From an uncultured Lachnospiraceae bacterium (GTDB taxonomy: Bacteria > Bacillota > Clostridia > Lachnospirales > Lachnospiraceae), in assembly GCA_947588995.1 (NCBI GenBank), contig CANPZI010000002.1, positions 124,001 to 188,000 on the forward strand: 64,000 bases of DNA, read 5' to 3'. A model generated the notes under the pieces. The model did no database searches, was not told the DNA's origin, and saw only the letters and a list, made by a program, of their open reading frames with translations. The position numbers were made by a program, and so were the translations under genes. Of this stretch, positions 26,389 through 35,056 are shown piece after piece. How positions within the stretch are numbered: position 1 is the first letter of the stretch; each line of letters starts with the position of its first letter.

Positions 26389-27501
26389 TCAGACCTTACC
26401 CTGCAGGTGGTAGACAAAAGCGAGCACCTCCGCCACCGCCTGATACAGCTCCGGCGGAACCAGTCCGCCCACATCCACGTTGGCGTAGAGCATACGCGCG
26501 AGCGGTTTGTTCTCCACGATCTCGATCTGGTACGCCTTTGCCTCTTCCTTGATCTTCTGCGCCAGATAATCAGCCCCCTTGGCCACCACATAGGGCGCGT
26601 CGTAGAGCTCCTGATCGTACTTGATCGCCACCGCGTAGTGGGTGGGGTTCGTGATGACCACGTCCGCCTGCGGGAGCTGCTGCATCATACGCCGTCTGGA
26701 GGCCTCCTGCATCCTCTGGCGCTGCTTGCTCTTGATCTGCGGATCTCCCTCCTGGTTCTTGTACTCGTCCTTGACTTCCTGCTTGGTCATCTTCATGTCA
26801 TTCTTGAACTTGACTTTCTGGTAGATCCAGTCGAGAAGCGCAATGACCATGTAGAAGAGCGATATCCGTATCCCCAGCTGCACCACCAGCATACCGACCG
26901 TCACAATCCCCTGATTCAGGGAGAGGCCGTAGAACTGGTAGAGCGGCGGCATGTTCTTCTTCAGATAGGAGTAAACCACATAGCCGACCACCCCGATCTT
27001 GAGGAGTGATTTCACAAGCTCCACCAGAGAATTCAGGGACAGGAAGCGTTTGAACCCGTTCACGGGATTCAGCTTGCTGAATTTCGGCTGCAGCGGCTTC
27101 GTCGTCACTCTCCATTTGACCTGTACCACATTCGTGATAAACGCCACCAGAAAACCAACCGCCAAAAACGGCGCCATGATCAGCAATATCCTGAGCATCG
27201 ACTGTATGAACAGCGCGTTGAACGTCTGCTCCTGGATATGCCCGTCATACATCTTGGCATACTCCGGAATCTGGGAGTAGATGTCGTACATGTCGCCGAC
27301 AAAAAAAGTCCCCATGTACTGCACCCAGAAATAGACCAAGATAAAAAAACTCAGCAGTTCAAACGCGTTGGTGATCTCCCTGCTCTTGGCAACCTGGCCC
27401 TCCTTGCGGGCGTCCGACAGCTTCTTGGAAGTAGGCTCCTCCGTCTTCTCCCCGCCCGGGCCGTCCTTGGCGAAAAACTGTAGGTTATACTCTAAAATCA
27501 C
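26389..27501 (-). CDS. flhB: flagellar export switch protein FlhB
   Basis: Export-gate protein that switches substrate class after self-cleavage. The 370-residue protein has four membrane segments and a cytoplasmic domain with the autocleavage motif NPTH at residues 285-288 (VVITNPTHYAVA). The Gly-Gly-Glu-Lys-Thr-Glu-Glu-Pro-Thr start (GEKTEEPTSKKLSDARKEG) is family typical. The start is GTG overlapping the fliR stop (GTGA), with GGAGG upstream. The conserved Asn and Pro indicate a functional switch, which would respond to hook length set by FliK. Confidence 0.96.
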   Translation of the reverse strand: MILEYNLQFFAKDGPGGEKTEEPTSKKLSDARKEGQVAKSREITNAFELLSFFILVYFWVQYMGTFFVGDMYDIYSQIPEYAKMYDGHIQEQTFNALFIQSMLRILLIMAPFLAVGFLVAFITNVVQVKWRVTTKPLQPKFSKLNPVNGFKRFLSLNSLVELVKSLLKIGVVGYVVYSYLKKNMPPLYQFYGLSLNQGIVTVGMLVVQLGIRISLFYMVIALLDWIYQKVKFKNDMKMTKQEVKDEYKNQEGDPQIKSKQRQRMQEASRRRMMQQLPQADVVITNPTHYAVAIKYDQELYDAPYVVAKGADYLAQKIKEEAKAYQIEIVENKPLARMLYANVDVGGLVPPELYQAVAEVLAFVYHLQGKV

Positions 27502-28277
27502 GTCATCCCCTCCACAAAGGATACGATCATTCTCTTCATCTCCACAAATACATAGTCGGCCGCCTGCGGCAGCATCCTGATCGTCAGGAACAATATGCCC
27601 AGCCCTACCAGGACTTTAAGCTGCATACCCACCGCAAACATGTTCATCTGCGGGGACACCTTGGCCAGCACGCCGAGAACGGCGTTCAGGAGTATCATCG
27701 TGCAGAAGATCGGCAGGATGATGCGAAAGCCCATCGTGATGTAATCGCCAAGGAACATGATGACCGACTCAAGCAGCGCCTCCGACTTAAATACCGCCCC
27801 GTTGATCGGAATCAGCGTGAAGCTGTCGATCAGCGCCTGCAGCAGATACTGATACATGCCCGTAAAAATCAAAAACAGCGTAAAAATATACTGATAGAAC
27901 GCGCCGGTGAAAGTCGTCTGCTGCCTGGTCGTGGGATCCATCAGGGACACCATCGAGATACCCGTCTCCATATCCGCGATGCTGCCCGCAAAAGCGGTGA
28001 CCGTGGTGCAGATCTGCGCGCCCCAGCCGATCAGGAAACCCGTCAGCGCCTCTTTCATGACGATGACGGCATAGCCCAGCAGCGTGTTGTACACGATCTC
28101 ATTGCGGTCCACCGCCGTGTAGATCAGATAGGCCAGAAAGATGCTGAAACCCACCTTGACTCTGCGCGGCACGCCGCTCATCGAGAAAAAAGGAGCGGCA
28201 TAGACAAAACAGGTGATCCGCACCAGGACGAGCAGATAAAATTCCAGATCCGCATAAGTAAAGGTAAAATCAATCAT
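27498..28277 (-). CDS. fliR: flagellar export gate protein FliR
   Basis: A 259-residue polytopic protein of the FliPQR export-gate complex. It has six hydrophobic stretches, and the conserved LVRITCFVYAAPFFSMSGVP near the start, GFLIGWGAQICTTV, and AFAGSIADMETGISMVSLMD. The 4-base overlap with flhB indicates coupling, consistent with FliR-FlhB contact. It follows fliQ by 17 bases. Confidence 0.95.
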   Translation of the reverse strand: MIDFTFTYADLEFYLLVLVRITCFVYAAPFFSMSGVPRRVKVGFSIFLAYLIYTAVDRNEIVYNTLLGYAVIVMKEALTGFLIGWGAQICTTVTAFAGSIADMETGISMVSLMDPTTRQQTTFTGAFYQYIFTLFLIFTGMYQYLLQALIDSFTLIPINGAVFKSEALLESVIMFLGDYITMGFRIILPIFCTMILLNAVLGVLAKVSPQMNMFAVGMQLKVLVGLGILFLTIRMLPQAADYVFVEMKRMIVSFVEGMT

Positions 28278-28294
28278 GCCGTTTCCCGTTTCTG

Positions 28295-28561
28295 TCAGAG
28301 ATACCTGTTGAAATCAGTCCACAGATTGACCATGTACTCCACCATACTGTTCATGATCCAGTGACCCATCAGGATCAGTCCGAGGAAGATTGCCAGGATC
28401 TTCGGGATAAACGTGAGCGTCTGCTCCTGGATGGAGGTGACCGTCTGGAAGATACTGACGATCAGACCCACGACCAGGGACACCAAAAGCAGCGGCGCCG
28501 CACATTTGATAATGGTAAAAATTGCTGTCTGCGCTACGGCAGTGACGTCATCTATAGACAT
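28295..28561 (-). CDS. fliQ: flagellar export gate protein FliQ
   Basis: An 88-residue protein with two membrane helices, PLLLVSLVVGLIVSIFQTVT (shortened from the full helix) and ILAIFLGLILMGHWIMN. TSIQEQTLTFIPKI between them is diagnostic for FliQ. GGAGGG precedes the ATG. It lies between fliP and fliR. Confidence 0.96.
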   Translation of the reverse strand: MSIDDVTAVAQTAIFTIIKCAAPLLLVSLVVGLIVSIFQTVTSIQEQTLTFIPKILAIFLGLILMGHWIMNSMVEYMVNLWTDFNRYL

Positions 28562-28576
28562 ATTTCCCTCCGGTTA

Positions 28577-29458
28577 TCAGTAAAAACTCTGTACCAGTCC
28601 CGAAATGATCAGATACCAGCCGTCCGCGAGCACAAACAGCAATATCTTGAACGGCATGGAGATCGTCGTCGGCGGCAGCATCATCATACCCATGCTCATC
28701 AGCGTCGAGGCCACCACCATGTCTATCACAATAAAGGGAATGTAAATCAAAAAGCCGATCACAAACGCACTCCGCAGCTCGCTGATGATAAAGCTCGGCA
28801 CCAGCACACTCATCGGGATATCGTCCAGTTCCCCGTTCCAGTCCAGACGGTTGATGCCCATGAAGAGACTCACGTCTTTCTTGAGCGTCTGTCCGTACAT
28901 AAACTGCCTGATCGGCACGGCCGCTTTTTCCAGGGCCTCCTCCGTCTCCAGCTCCCCCGCCTCATAGGGGACCACCGCCTCGGTGTAGATCTCCGTGAAC
29001 GTGGGCTGCATGATGAAGAACGTCAAAAAGAGCGCAATGCCTATCAATACCGTGTTAGGCGGCGCCGTCTGTGTGTTGAGAGCCTGCCTCGTAAAATGCA
29101 GGACAATGATAATCCTGGTAAACGAGGTCATCATGATGAGCAGCGTCGGCGCAACGGCAATCAGGGTGAGAATGATCAGGATGCGCAGCGCACCGTTCAC
29201 ACTCCCGTTGTCGTCACCGAACGTGATCGTCACCGTGTTGGCTATATTCGGTTCCGCAAGCTCGTCCGCATCCTGTGACGCGCCCGGCTCACGCTCATTC
29301 GTCCGCTCATCCGTCGTTCCCGTCAGGTTGGAATCCCGATAGGGCGTGTCCGCAGATGAGGCGAACGCTGTGGTCGACCGGCTGAGACACAATATGCCTG
29401 CCACCAACAGCAGGCATATCACTCTCGCCAAATGATATCCGGAAAAAATTCTTTTCAT
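28577..29458 (-). CDS. fliP: flagellar export gate protein FliP
   Basis: The pentameric core of the export gate. The 293-residue protein has an N-terminal signal-like segment, then a polar stretch of about 60 residues, then the FliP motifs RILIILTLIAVAPTLLIMMT, SFTRIIIVLHFTRQALNTQ and PSFIISELRSAFVIGFLIYI, with the C-terminal MVASTLMSMGMMMLPP. The N-terminal polar stretch is longer than in enteric FliP. The ATG overlaps the fliO stop by 4 bases (ATGA). Confidence 0.96.
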   Translation of the reverse strand: MKRIFSGYHLARVICLLLVAGILCLSRSTTAFASSADTPYRDSNLTGTTDERTNEREPGASQDADELAEPNIANTVTITFGDDNGSVNGALRILIILTLIAVAPTLLIMMTSFTRIIIVLHFTRQALNTQTAPPNTVLIGIALFLTFFIMQPTFTEIYTEAVVPYEAGELETEEALEKAAVPIRQFMYGQTLKKDVSLFMGINRLDWNGELDDIPMSVLVPSFIISELRSAFVIGFLIYIPFIVIDMVVASTLMSMGMMMLPPTTISMPFKILLFVLADGWYLIISGLVQSFY

Positions 29459-29838
29459 TCGTCTCGCCCATCTTCTTTTTCCGGGAAATTCTTACCCTGT
29501 ATTTTCTCCAGGATGTCCCTGAAGCCGCCTGCCCCGCGCTTGCTGCCGTCGGGCAGCACCAGATCCTGCTCGGCTATCTCCGCCAGCATGGTAACCGTAT
29601 CCTTGCAGACGGCAACCGCCAGATATCTGCGCCCCACACGGACGATCTGGACATACTTACTGCCCGCAAGCCTGGCTGTCTCCAGGACTTCCACATTGGC
29701 GTTTGCGCCCTGGCTCTTCTGATAACCGGCAGTCCACTTCGTGACCGCGTAGGTGACAAACAGCACGAACAGGAACAGGAGCAGGACCGTAAGAAACTGT
29801 GTATAGGAGTCGGTCCTCCCCGATACCGCCAGTATCAT
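29455..29838 (-). CDS. fliO: flagellar biosynthetic protein FliO
   Basis: A 127-residue single-pass protein: short outer segment, membrane helix at about residues 17-33 (LTVLLLFLFVLFVTYAVT), then a small SH3-like cytoplasmic domain with NVEVLETARLAGSKYVQIVR and AVCKDTVTMLAEI. FliO helps FliP assemble. The start ATG at 29838 shares a base with the cheY stop (TAATG); an upstream in-frame extension lies inside cheY and is not credible. It overlaps the fliP start by 4 bases. Confidence 0.88.
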   Translation of the reverse strand: MILAVSGRTDSYTQFLTVLLLFLFVLFVTYAVTKWTAGYQKSQGANANVEVLETARLAGSKYVQIVRVGRRYLAVAVCKDTVTMLAEIAEQDLVLPDGSKRGAGGFRDILEKIQGKNFPEKEDGRDE

Positions 29839-30200
29839 TATCCCACTACCTTCTTGACAGCCTCCAGCACACGGTCGGCCTGAAAAGGCTTCACGATAAA
29901 GTCTTTCGCGCCGGACTGTATGGATTCGATAACCATAGCCTGCTGCCCCATCGCGGAACACATGATGATCATCGCGCCGGGATCGGTTTCCTTGATCTTC
30001 TTGAGCGCCTGAATACCGTCCATCTCGGGCATCGTGATATCCATCAGAACCAGATCCGGCTTCAGCTCGTTATATTTCTCGACAGCTTTGGCGCCGTTCT
30101 CGGCTTCCCCGGCCACGTTATAACCGTTCTTGGTCAGGATGTCCTTGATCATCATTCGCATGAATGCTGCATCATCGCATATCAAAATATTTTTTGCCAT
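29838..30200 (-). CDS. cheY: chemotaxis response regulator CheY
   Basis: Single-domain receiver that carries the signal from CheA to the flagellar switch. Of the 120 residues, Asp9/Asp10 bind metal, Asp54 is the phosphorylation site (VLMDITMPEMDG), Ser82 is the switch Ser/Thr, and Lys104 is the conserved lysine (KPF). Its place between fliY and fliO is typical for Firmicutes. Confidence 0.96.
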   Translation of the reverse strand: MAKNILICDDAAFMRMMIKDILTKNGYNVAGEAENGAKAVEKYNELKPDLVLMDITMPEMDGIQALKKIKETDPGAMIIMCSAMGQQAMVIESIQSGAKDFIVKPFQADRVLEAVKKVVG

Positions 30201-30222
30201 CTCTCTTCTCCTCTTCTATCAC

Positions 30223-31470
30223 TTATTTGATAATTTCGGTTACTCGAACGCCAAAACTCTCTTCGATCACGACCACCTCGCCCTTGGCGACGAACTTGCC
30301 GTTCACCAGCACGTCGATCGGTTCGCCGGCGATCTTGTCTAGCTCTATGATCGTGCCCGGCGAGAAATCCAGAATATCCGATATCGGCTTCGATGTCCTG
30401 CCCAGTTCCACCGTGACCTCCAACGGCACATCCTTGATCAGCCCGATGTTCTCCTGCACCTGCGCCGGGTTGAAATCGTTGGTAAAACTCTGGAACTGCG
30501 CGGGCTGGATATTCATGTTCATGTTTGGCTGCATCTGCGGCATCATCTGCATCTGTGGCATCATCTGCATCTGCGGCATCATCTGCGGCATGCCCATGCC
30601 CATCTGGCTCATATCCATCTGGGGAGCCATCTGCGGCGCGGGCTGCGGAGCCGGCTGAGGCGCTGCCTGCGGGGCCGGAGCCGCGGGAGCCGGAGCTGCC
30701 TGCGGGGCCGGAGCCGGAGCCGCCTCCTCGCCTAACTGGTTCTTTAAGAAAGTATCGCACAATTCTTTCGCAAAGTCCATAGGATATAATTGCATAATTG
30801 TGGAATCCACCAGCTCGTCGATCTGCATGCGGAACGCGATCTTGACGAATTCCCCTGCCAGGAACGGTGCGATGTCGCCGCCGGACTTAAAGGCCGTCAG
30901 GTCTACCAGGCTGGCCTCCGGCGGGCTGATATCGATCATCTTGCCCAGCATCGTGGAGAGCGACGTCGCCGCCGATCCCATCATCTGATTCATGGCCTCG
31001 GAGATCGCGCTTAAGTGCAGTTCGGACAGCTCGCCGTCCGTATTGCTGCCGTCTCCGCCCATCATCAGATCGGTGATGACTTTCACATCGTGCTCTTTCA
31101 GCACGAGGATATTGGAGCCGTCCAGCCCTACCGTATATTTGATCTGAATGAATACGCAGGGCTTCTCGTAATCCTGTAATACGCTGTCCCAGGTCGCCAC
31201 CGTGACGACGGGTGTCGTGATGTTGACCTTGCGGTTGACGAGCGAGTAGAGCGTCGTGGCCGAGGAACCCATGCTGATATTGGCCACCTCGCCGACGGCG
31301 TCTTTCTCAATGTCCGACAGGGCATCGCTGCTTGGTGCGGACGCCGGAGCCGTATCCGGAGCCGCCGCTCCCGCTCCCGCGTCCGCTCCGGCGTCCCCGC
31401 CGCCGTCGCCGGGCGCATCCATGCCGCTCAAGAGCGCATTTATTTCATCCTGTGATAACATTCCGTCCAT
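30223..31470 (-). CDS. fliY: flagellar switch protein FliY (FliN/Y) with Met/Gln/Pro-rich linker
   Basis: Switch complex protein that also dephosphorylates CheY-P in Firmicutes. The N-terminus MDGMLSQDEINALLSG is the CheY-P-binding segment. It is followed by a CheC-like domain (DAVGEVANISMGSSATTL and LSAISEAMNQMMGSAATSL hold the two half-sites), and the C-terminal SpoA domain begins GLIKDVPLEVTVELGRTSKP. Between these, residues about 240-325 form an unusual low-complexity linker of Ala/Pro/Gln, then Met/Gln/Pro, including three 6-residue MMPQMQ-type repeats. The linker is longer than in B. subtilis FliY (total 415 against about 378). It starts 4 bases after the fliM stop. Confidence 0.94.
   Translation of the reverse strand: MDGMLSQDEINALLSGMDAPGDGGGDAGADAGAGAAAPDTAPASAPSSDALSDIEKDAVGEVANISMGSSATTLYSLVNRKVNITTPVVTVATWDSVLQDYEKPCVFIQIKYTVGLDGSNILVLKEHDVKVITDLMMGGDGSNTDGELSELHLSAISEAMNQMMGSAATSLSTMLGKMIDISPPEASLVDLTAFKSGGDIAPFLAGEFVKIAFRMQIDELVDSTIMQLYPMDFAKELCDTFLKNQLGEEAAPAPAPQAAPAPAAPAPQAAPQPAPQPAPQMAPQMDMSQMGMGMPQMMPQMQMMPQMQMMPQMQPNMNMNIQPAQFQSFTNDFNPAQVQENIGLIKDVPLEVTVELGRTSKPISDILDFSPGTIIELDKIAGEPIDVLVNGKFVAKGEVVVIEESFGVRVTEIIK
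30531..30584 (-). repeat. three tandem 18-bp repeats in fliY linker
   Basis: Three in-frame copies of an 18-bp unit encode MMPQMQ-like hexapeptides; the copies differ by one base in the middle unit. Such repeats can change number by slipped pairing without shifting the frame. Confidence 0.85.
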
Positions 31471-31474
31471 GCTT

Positions 31475-32455
31475 CTATTCCCCCTCTCTGATTACCGATG
31501 TCACGCGCACGGCGTATTTATCCTTGCTGGAACCCGGTAAAGCGGTGAATTTCCTGATATTGCCGACATAGACCTGAAGATCGTCCTTGATGTCGGTGCC
31601 GAGCCGTATGATGTCCCCCACCTGCAGATTGACGAAATCGTTGACAGACACATTCGTGCTGCCGAGTACCGCCTTGACCGGAACATCCACTCTCCTGATA
31701 AGCGCCTCGATGTACTCCTCCAGATCTTCCTCTTTCTGCTCCTGCAGCGTCGCATACCAGTACTTGGTATTCAGCTTATCCATGATGGACTCCAGAGTGA
31801 AGAACGGAAGGCAGACATTCATGAAGCCCTCCACATCGCCTATCTTCATGTTCAGCGTGACGATCGCTATCATATCGTTGGGGGCGATGACCTGCGCGAA
31901 CTGGGAGTTCGTCTCGATACGCTCCATCACGGGATTCGTGTCGACTACGTTCTTCCATGGTTCACGCATCAGCTGCATGCACACCACCATCATCTTCTCG
32001 ATGATCGTCATCTCGATCTCCGTAAAATCCCTGTTCTTCTCCAGCGGTTCCCCCGCGCCGCCCAGCATCCTGTCGATCATCGCGTACCCGAGCTGCGCCG
32101 CGAGCTCGATCAGAATCGTTCCGCCCAGAGGCTGGAAATTTACGATCCCCAGAATCACCGGATTGGAAAGGGCGTTCGTGAACTCCGAGAAAATAACCGT
32201 CTCGGAACTGGCCACGGAAATCTGTACATTTTTTCTTAAGTAGATCGGGAGGCTCGTAGATAAGAGCCGTCCGTAGTGCTCATATATGATCTCCAGCGTT
32301 CGCAGATGCTCTTTCGAGAACTTGGTAGGCCGTTTAAAGTCGTAGTTCTTGACCTGCTTGTCGCTGGAATCTCCCATGTCATCTGCATCTAGTTCACCGC
32401 TGCTCAGGGCAGCGAGCAGATTATCAATCTCACTTTGAGACAGTACCTCTCCCAC
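31475..32455 (-). CDS. fliM: flagellar motor switch protein FliM
   Basis: Switch ring protein that binds CheY-P and turns the motor. The N-terminal peptide LSQSEIDNLLAAL (residues 5-17) is the CheY-P-binding motif. The middle domain has EIIYEHYGRLLSTSLPIYLR (shortened) and GGAGEPLEKNRDFTEIE, and the C-terminal SpoA domain has VNLQVGDIIRLGTDIKDDLQ. The start is GTG with GGAGG 9 bases upstream. The length of 326 is normal. It is cotranscribed with fliL and fliY. Confidence 0.95.
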   Translation of the reverse strand: MGEVLSQSEIDNLLAALSSGELDADDMGDSSDKQVKNYDFKRPTKFSKEHLRTLEIIYEHYGRLLSTSLPIYLRKNVQISVASSETVIFSEFTNALSNPVILGIVNFQPLGGTILIELAAQLGYAMIDRMLGGAGEPLEKNRDFTEIEMTIIEKMMVVCMQLMREPWKNVVDTNPVMERIETNSQFAQVIAPNDMIAIVTLNMKIGDVEGFMNVCLPFFTLESIMDKLNTKYWYATLQEQKEEDLEEYIEALIRRVDVPVKAVLGSTNVSVNDFVNLQVGDIIRLGTDIKDDLQVYVGNIRKFTALPGSSKDKYAVRVTSVIREGE

Positions 32456-32493
32456 GAAAGTTCACCTCCTGCGGCACTACTGTAACAATGGCA

Positions 32494-33024
32494 TTATTGA
32501 ATCAAAGTGTCACTGAAGGAAACGTTGAATATAAATTCCGAGTCAAACATGGTCTGCAGCCTCTCGAGGATCTCCTGGCGGATCTGGTCCTGATTGTTCC
32601 TCGCCTCGTCAACGGTGTGGGACTGGATGACATCCGTAATCTCGCTCTTGATCAGGCTCTCCCTGTCCGCGAGCGTCTCGCCGTAATCCTTGTAGCCGTC
32701 CGCCTTGGTGTTCATGGACAGCGTCACCTTGACGATGAAGTAGTGCTGCTCCTCCTTGCCCTCCTCGTTCGTCTCGACCTGCAGCGGTATCGTCATCTTA
32801 TCCACGATATCATAGGTCGCGATGTCAGACATCGGCACGACCTCCTCGGCCTCTTCCTCCTCGCCGCCCGCGGTAAGCTCCAGATTTAACGCCGTCGCGA
32901 TGTTGTCCACAAGCGCCGCGGTCTTGCGCGAAGAGCCCACCACGCTGAACATCATGATGGCCGTCAGCACGATATTGACGATTAACAGCGCCAGAATGAT
33001 AATGGAAATCAGATTCTTCTTCAT
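32494..33024 (-). CDS. fliL: flagellar basal body-associated protein FliL
   Basis: A single-pass membrane protein that supports the stators. The 176-residue protein has a membrane segment at about residues 4-25 (LISIIILALLIVNIVLTAIM), a linker with acidic stretches, and a FliL domain (VKVTLSMNTKADGY, ESLIKSEITDVIQS). The ATG at 33024 is chosen: GGAG lies 11 bases upstream; the in-frame alternative at 33048 has no ribosome binding site. It follows motB by about 45 bases. Confidence 0.88.
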   Translation of the reverse strand: MKKNLISIIILALLIVNIVLTAIMMFSVVGSSRKTAALVDNIATALNLELTAGGEEEEAEEVVPMSDIATYDIVDKMTIPLQVETNEEGKEEQHYFIVKVTLSMNTKADGYKDYGETLADRESLIKSEITDVIQSHTVDEARNNQDQIRQEILERLQTMFDSEFIFNVSFSDTLIQ

Positions 33025-33069
33025 GCCTGAATATTCTCCTTTATACACATCTTATCTTATCTGTACCCT

Positions 33070-33879
33070 CTAATAGGAACTGAGAGAGTTGTATATCTTG
33101 ATCTCGACACGCCTGTTGCGGCTCCTGCCCTCCGGCGTGGCATTGTCCGCGATCGGCACATACTCGCCCCGGCCCGCGTGCTTGACGTTGGCCGGATCCA
33201 GATCCGTGACCGACAGCAGATAGTCGAACACCGACAGCGCGCGTCCGGAACTCAGCTCGTCGTTGTTGGAATACTTGGCACCCGACATCGGCACATTGTC
33301 CGTGTGCCCCTCGATCTCAATCGTCCCCTCCGCATAGCGCTGCAGGATGGCACCCACCTGATCCAGCACGGGCAGCGCCTCCGGCTTCAGCTCCACGCTG
33401 CCGGAATCGAAGAGGATCCCGCCTTTTAACGTGAGCTGGACGTACTGCGCCGTGAAATCAATGTCGATCTCACTCCCCATTTCCTCCTCGTCGACGGCTT
33501 CCTGTATCTTCTCTGCCAGCTGCTCGGACTCCTCCATCTGGGCTTCCTCCAGCTGTTCCTGGGCGTTGGCCAGATTGTCATCGACGATCTCGCCCTCCTC
33601 GTCCATCTTGCCGGTGCTGTTGATGTACTGATCCAGTTCATTGAGCTGGCTGACGCCGTTGCTGATCAGCATGCCGTCGCCGATGGCGGTAGCGCCGCCG
33701 TCAAAGACGGAAAACATATTGTTGAAAGAGGCGATGATCTGTTCCTGTTTATCCTCGTCGATGCTCGACATCGCGAAGAGCAGGACGAAGAAGCACAGCA
33801 GCAGGTTCATCAGGTCGGCGAAAGTACTCTGCCACGCGGGCGCGCCTTTCTTGGGTTCGTCAGGCTTCCTATTCGCCAT
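33070..33879 (-). CDS. motB: flagellar stator protein MotB
   Basis: Peptidoglycan-anchored stator subunit. The single membrane segment holds the ion-conducting Asp (STFADLMNLLLCFFVLLFAM, residues about 19-38). After an acidic, coiled-coil-like linker the OmpA-like domain has IEIEGHTDNVP, LSSGRALSVFDYLL, HAGRGEYVPIADN and RSRNRRVEIKI. GGAGG lies 8 bases before the ATG at 33879, inside the end of motA; the genes overlap by 11 bases. Whether the ion is H+ or Na+ is not decided by what I can see. Confidence 0.95.
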   Translation of the reverse strand: MANRKPDEPKKGAPAWQSTFADLMNLLLCFFVLLFAMSSIDEDKQEQIIASFNNMFSVFDGGATAIGDGMLISNGVSQLNELDQYINSTGKMDEEGEIVDDNLANAQEQLEEAQMEESEQLAEKIQEAVDEEEMGSEIDIDFTAQYVQLTLKGGILFDSGSVELKPEALPVLDQVGAILQRYAEGTIEIEGHTDNVPMSGAKYSNNDELSSGRALSVFDYLLSVTDLDPANVKHAGRGEYVPIADNATPEGRSRNRRVEIKIYNSLSSY

Positions 33880-34681
33880 CAGCCTCACCTCCGGCATCAT
33901 CATCCGAGGACTTCCTGTCGCCGGGTGCTAAGAAAGATTTCAGCTTCTCCTCTATGACGCGGGGGTTTTCGCCCGCCTGAATGGACAGAAGCCCCTCGAC
34001 CTCTATCTCTTTCACCATCATCTCTTCGTCGTTCTTGCCCTTGAGTTTGGTAGCCACGGGCGCGCAGATCCAGTTCGCCAGAATAGAGCCGTACAGCGTC
34101 GTGATCAGGGCGACTGCCATGTTCGGGCCGATGGAGGCGAAATCCGACAGATCGGCCAGCATGTTTACCAGTCCGATCAGGGTACCGATCATACCCCAGG
34201 CAGGACCCATCGAACCCAGATTCTCCCAGAAACCGATCTTGTCCTTGTGCCGGCCCTCCATGCTGGCCAGCTCCGTCTCCATGATGGCGCGCACAAGCTC
34301 AGGGTCCGTGCCGTCCACGACAAGCAGGATCCCTTTCTTGAGGAAATCGTCGTCGATCTCGCTGGCTGCCTCCTCCAGGGAAAGCAGTCCCTCTTTACGC
34401 GCGACGTTGGAGAGATCGATAATCTTCTGGATAATCTCGGAGACGTTCATCGACGCCGTCTTGAACACCAGCTTGAAGCTCTTGAGTCCCCCGAGGAAAT
34501 CCGGCAGCTTATAGCTGGCGAGAATACACATAAAAGAACCGCCGAAAGTGATCAACACCGACGGCACGTCCAAGAATCGCGGCATAAGGCCGAAGTTTAC
34601 ACCCGTGTCTTTATCGAATACGATACCGAAGACCATCAGTACCATACATGCTACTAAACCGATGACTGAAGCAATATCCAT
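33869..34681 (-). CDS. motA: flagellar stator protein MotA
   Basis: A 270-residue stator subunit with four membrane segments and a large cytoplasmic loop. The family signatures GLLSLEEAASEIDDDFLKKG and IGTLIGLVNMLADLSD are present, along with SMGPAWGMIG and LISTLYGSI-like text (LITTLYGSILANWICAP). The start ATG has only a weak ribosome binding site, so it may depend on flbD translation. It overlaps motB by 11 bases. Confidence 0.95.
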   Translation of the reverse strand: MDIASVIGLVACMVLMVFGIVFDKDTGVNFGLMPRFLDVPSVLITFGGSFMCILASYKLPDFLGGLKSFKLVFKTASMNVSEIIQKIIDLSNVARKEGLLSLEEAASEIDDDFLKKGILLVVDGTDPELVRAIMETELASMEGRHKDKIGFWENLGSMGPAWGMIGTLIGLVNMLADLSDFASIGPNMAVALITTLYGSILANWICAPVATKLKGKNDEEMMVKEIEVEGLLSIQAGENPRVIEEKLKSFLAPGDRKSSDDDAGGEADGE

Positions 34682-34701
34682 ACGTATGTACCCACTTTAC
34701 A

Positions 34702-34887
34702 CTAATCTGCAAAAATATCCTTTCTATACGATTTTACTAAATTTTTCACTTCTTGTCTACTCTCTTTGACAATTATTTTCCGCCCTGTCGTGAACGTCAG
34801 GACAGTGTCCGGCGTCTCCTCGACCAGCTCAAGCAGGTCGGGATTGATCAGAATTTTGACGCCGTTTATCTTCGTAACCTCGATCAT
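34702..34887 (-). CDS. flbD: FlbD-family flagellar protein
   Basis: A 61-residue protein: MIEVTKINGVKILINPDLLE followed by VEETPDTVLTFTTGRKIIV, both standard for the small FlbD (swarming-associated) family that lies between flgE and motA in clostridia. The ATG at 34887 has GGAGA 6 bases upstream. Its role in Firmicutes is poorly known; in B. subtilis the homologue SwrD raises motor torque. It is the first gene after the PIN cassette and has its own promoter. Confidence 0.9.
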   Translation of the reverse strand: MIEVTKINGVKILINPDLLELVEETPDTVLTFTTGRKIIVKESRQEVKNLVKSYRKDIFAD

Positions 34888-34937
34888 AGCACTCTCCGAA
34901 AGGACGGCGCTGCATGCGCCGCTGTAGTAGCTTATAT

Positions 34938-34966
34938 ATTTTACCACATATAAAGTGAAAATACAA
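34938..34966 (-). promoter_or_regulatory. sigma-A promoter for flbD-motAB and the second half of fla/che
   Basis: Minus strand: TTGTAT (-35, 34961-34966), 17-bp spacer, TAAAAT (-10, 34938-34943, 5 of 6) preceded by TG-G as an extended -10. It lies between the terminator at 34981-35016 and flbD. The gap 34888-35056 holds only these signals. Confidence 0.75.
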
Positions 34967-34980
34967 AAAAAATTTTTTCC

Positions 34981-35016
34981 AAAAAAAGAACCCCTCCGCA
35001 GATACGGAAAGGTCCT
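34981..35016 (-). terminator. terminator after the PIN cassette; copy 1 of a 36-bp direct repeat
   Basis: Minus strand: a 12-bp stem (arms AGGACCTTTCCG and CGGAGGGGTTCT, three wobble pairs) followed by seven Ts. It is 34 of 36 bases identical to 35816-35851, on the other side of the cassette. Confidence 0.85.
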
Positions 35017-35056
35017 AAGAAAGTATTTCCCGACGACAAATGTTCGCTTGATCTCA

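Noticed and set aside
29839-29961. N-terminal extension of FliO
   Set aside because: It lies wholly inside cheY; the ATG at 29838 with TAATG overlap is the natural start.
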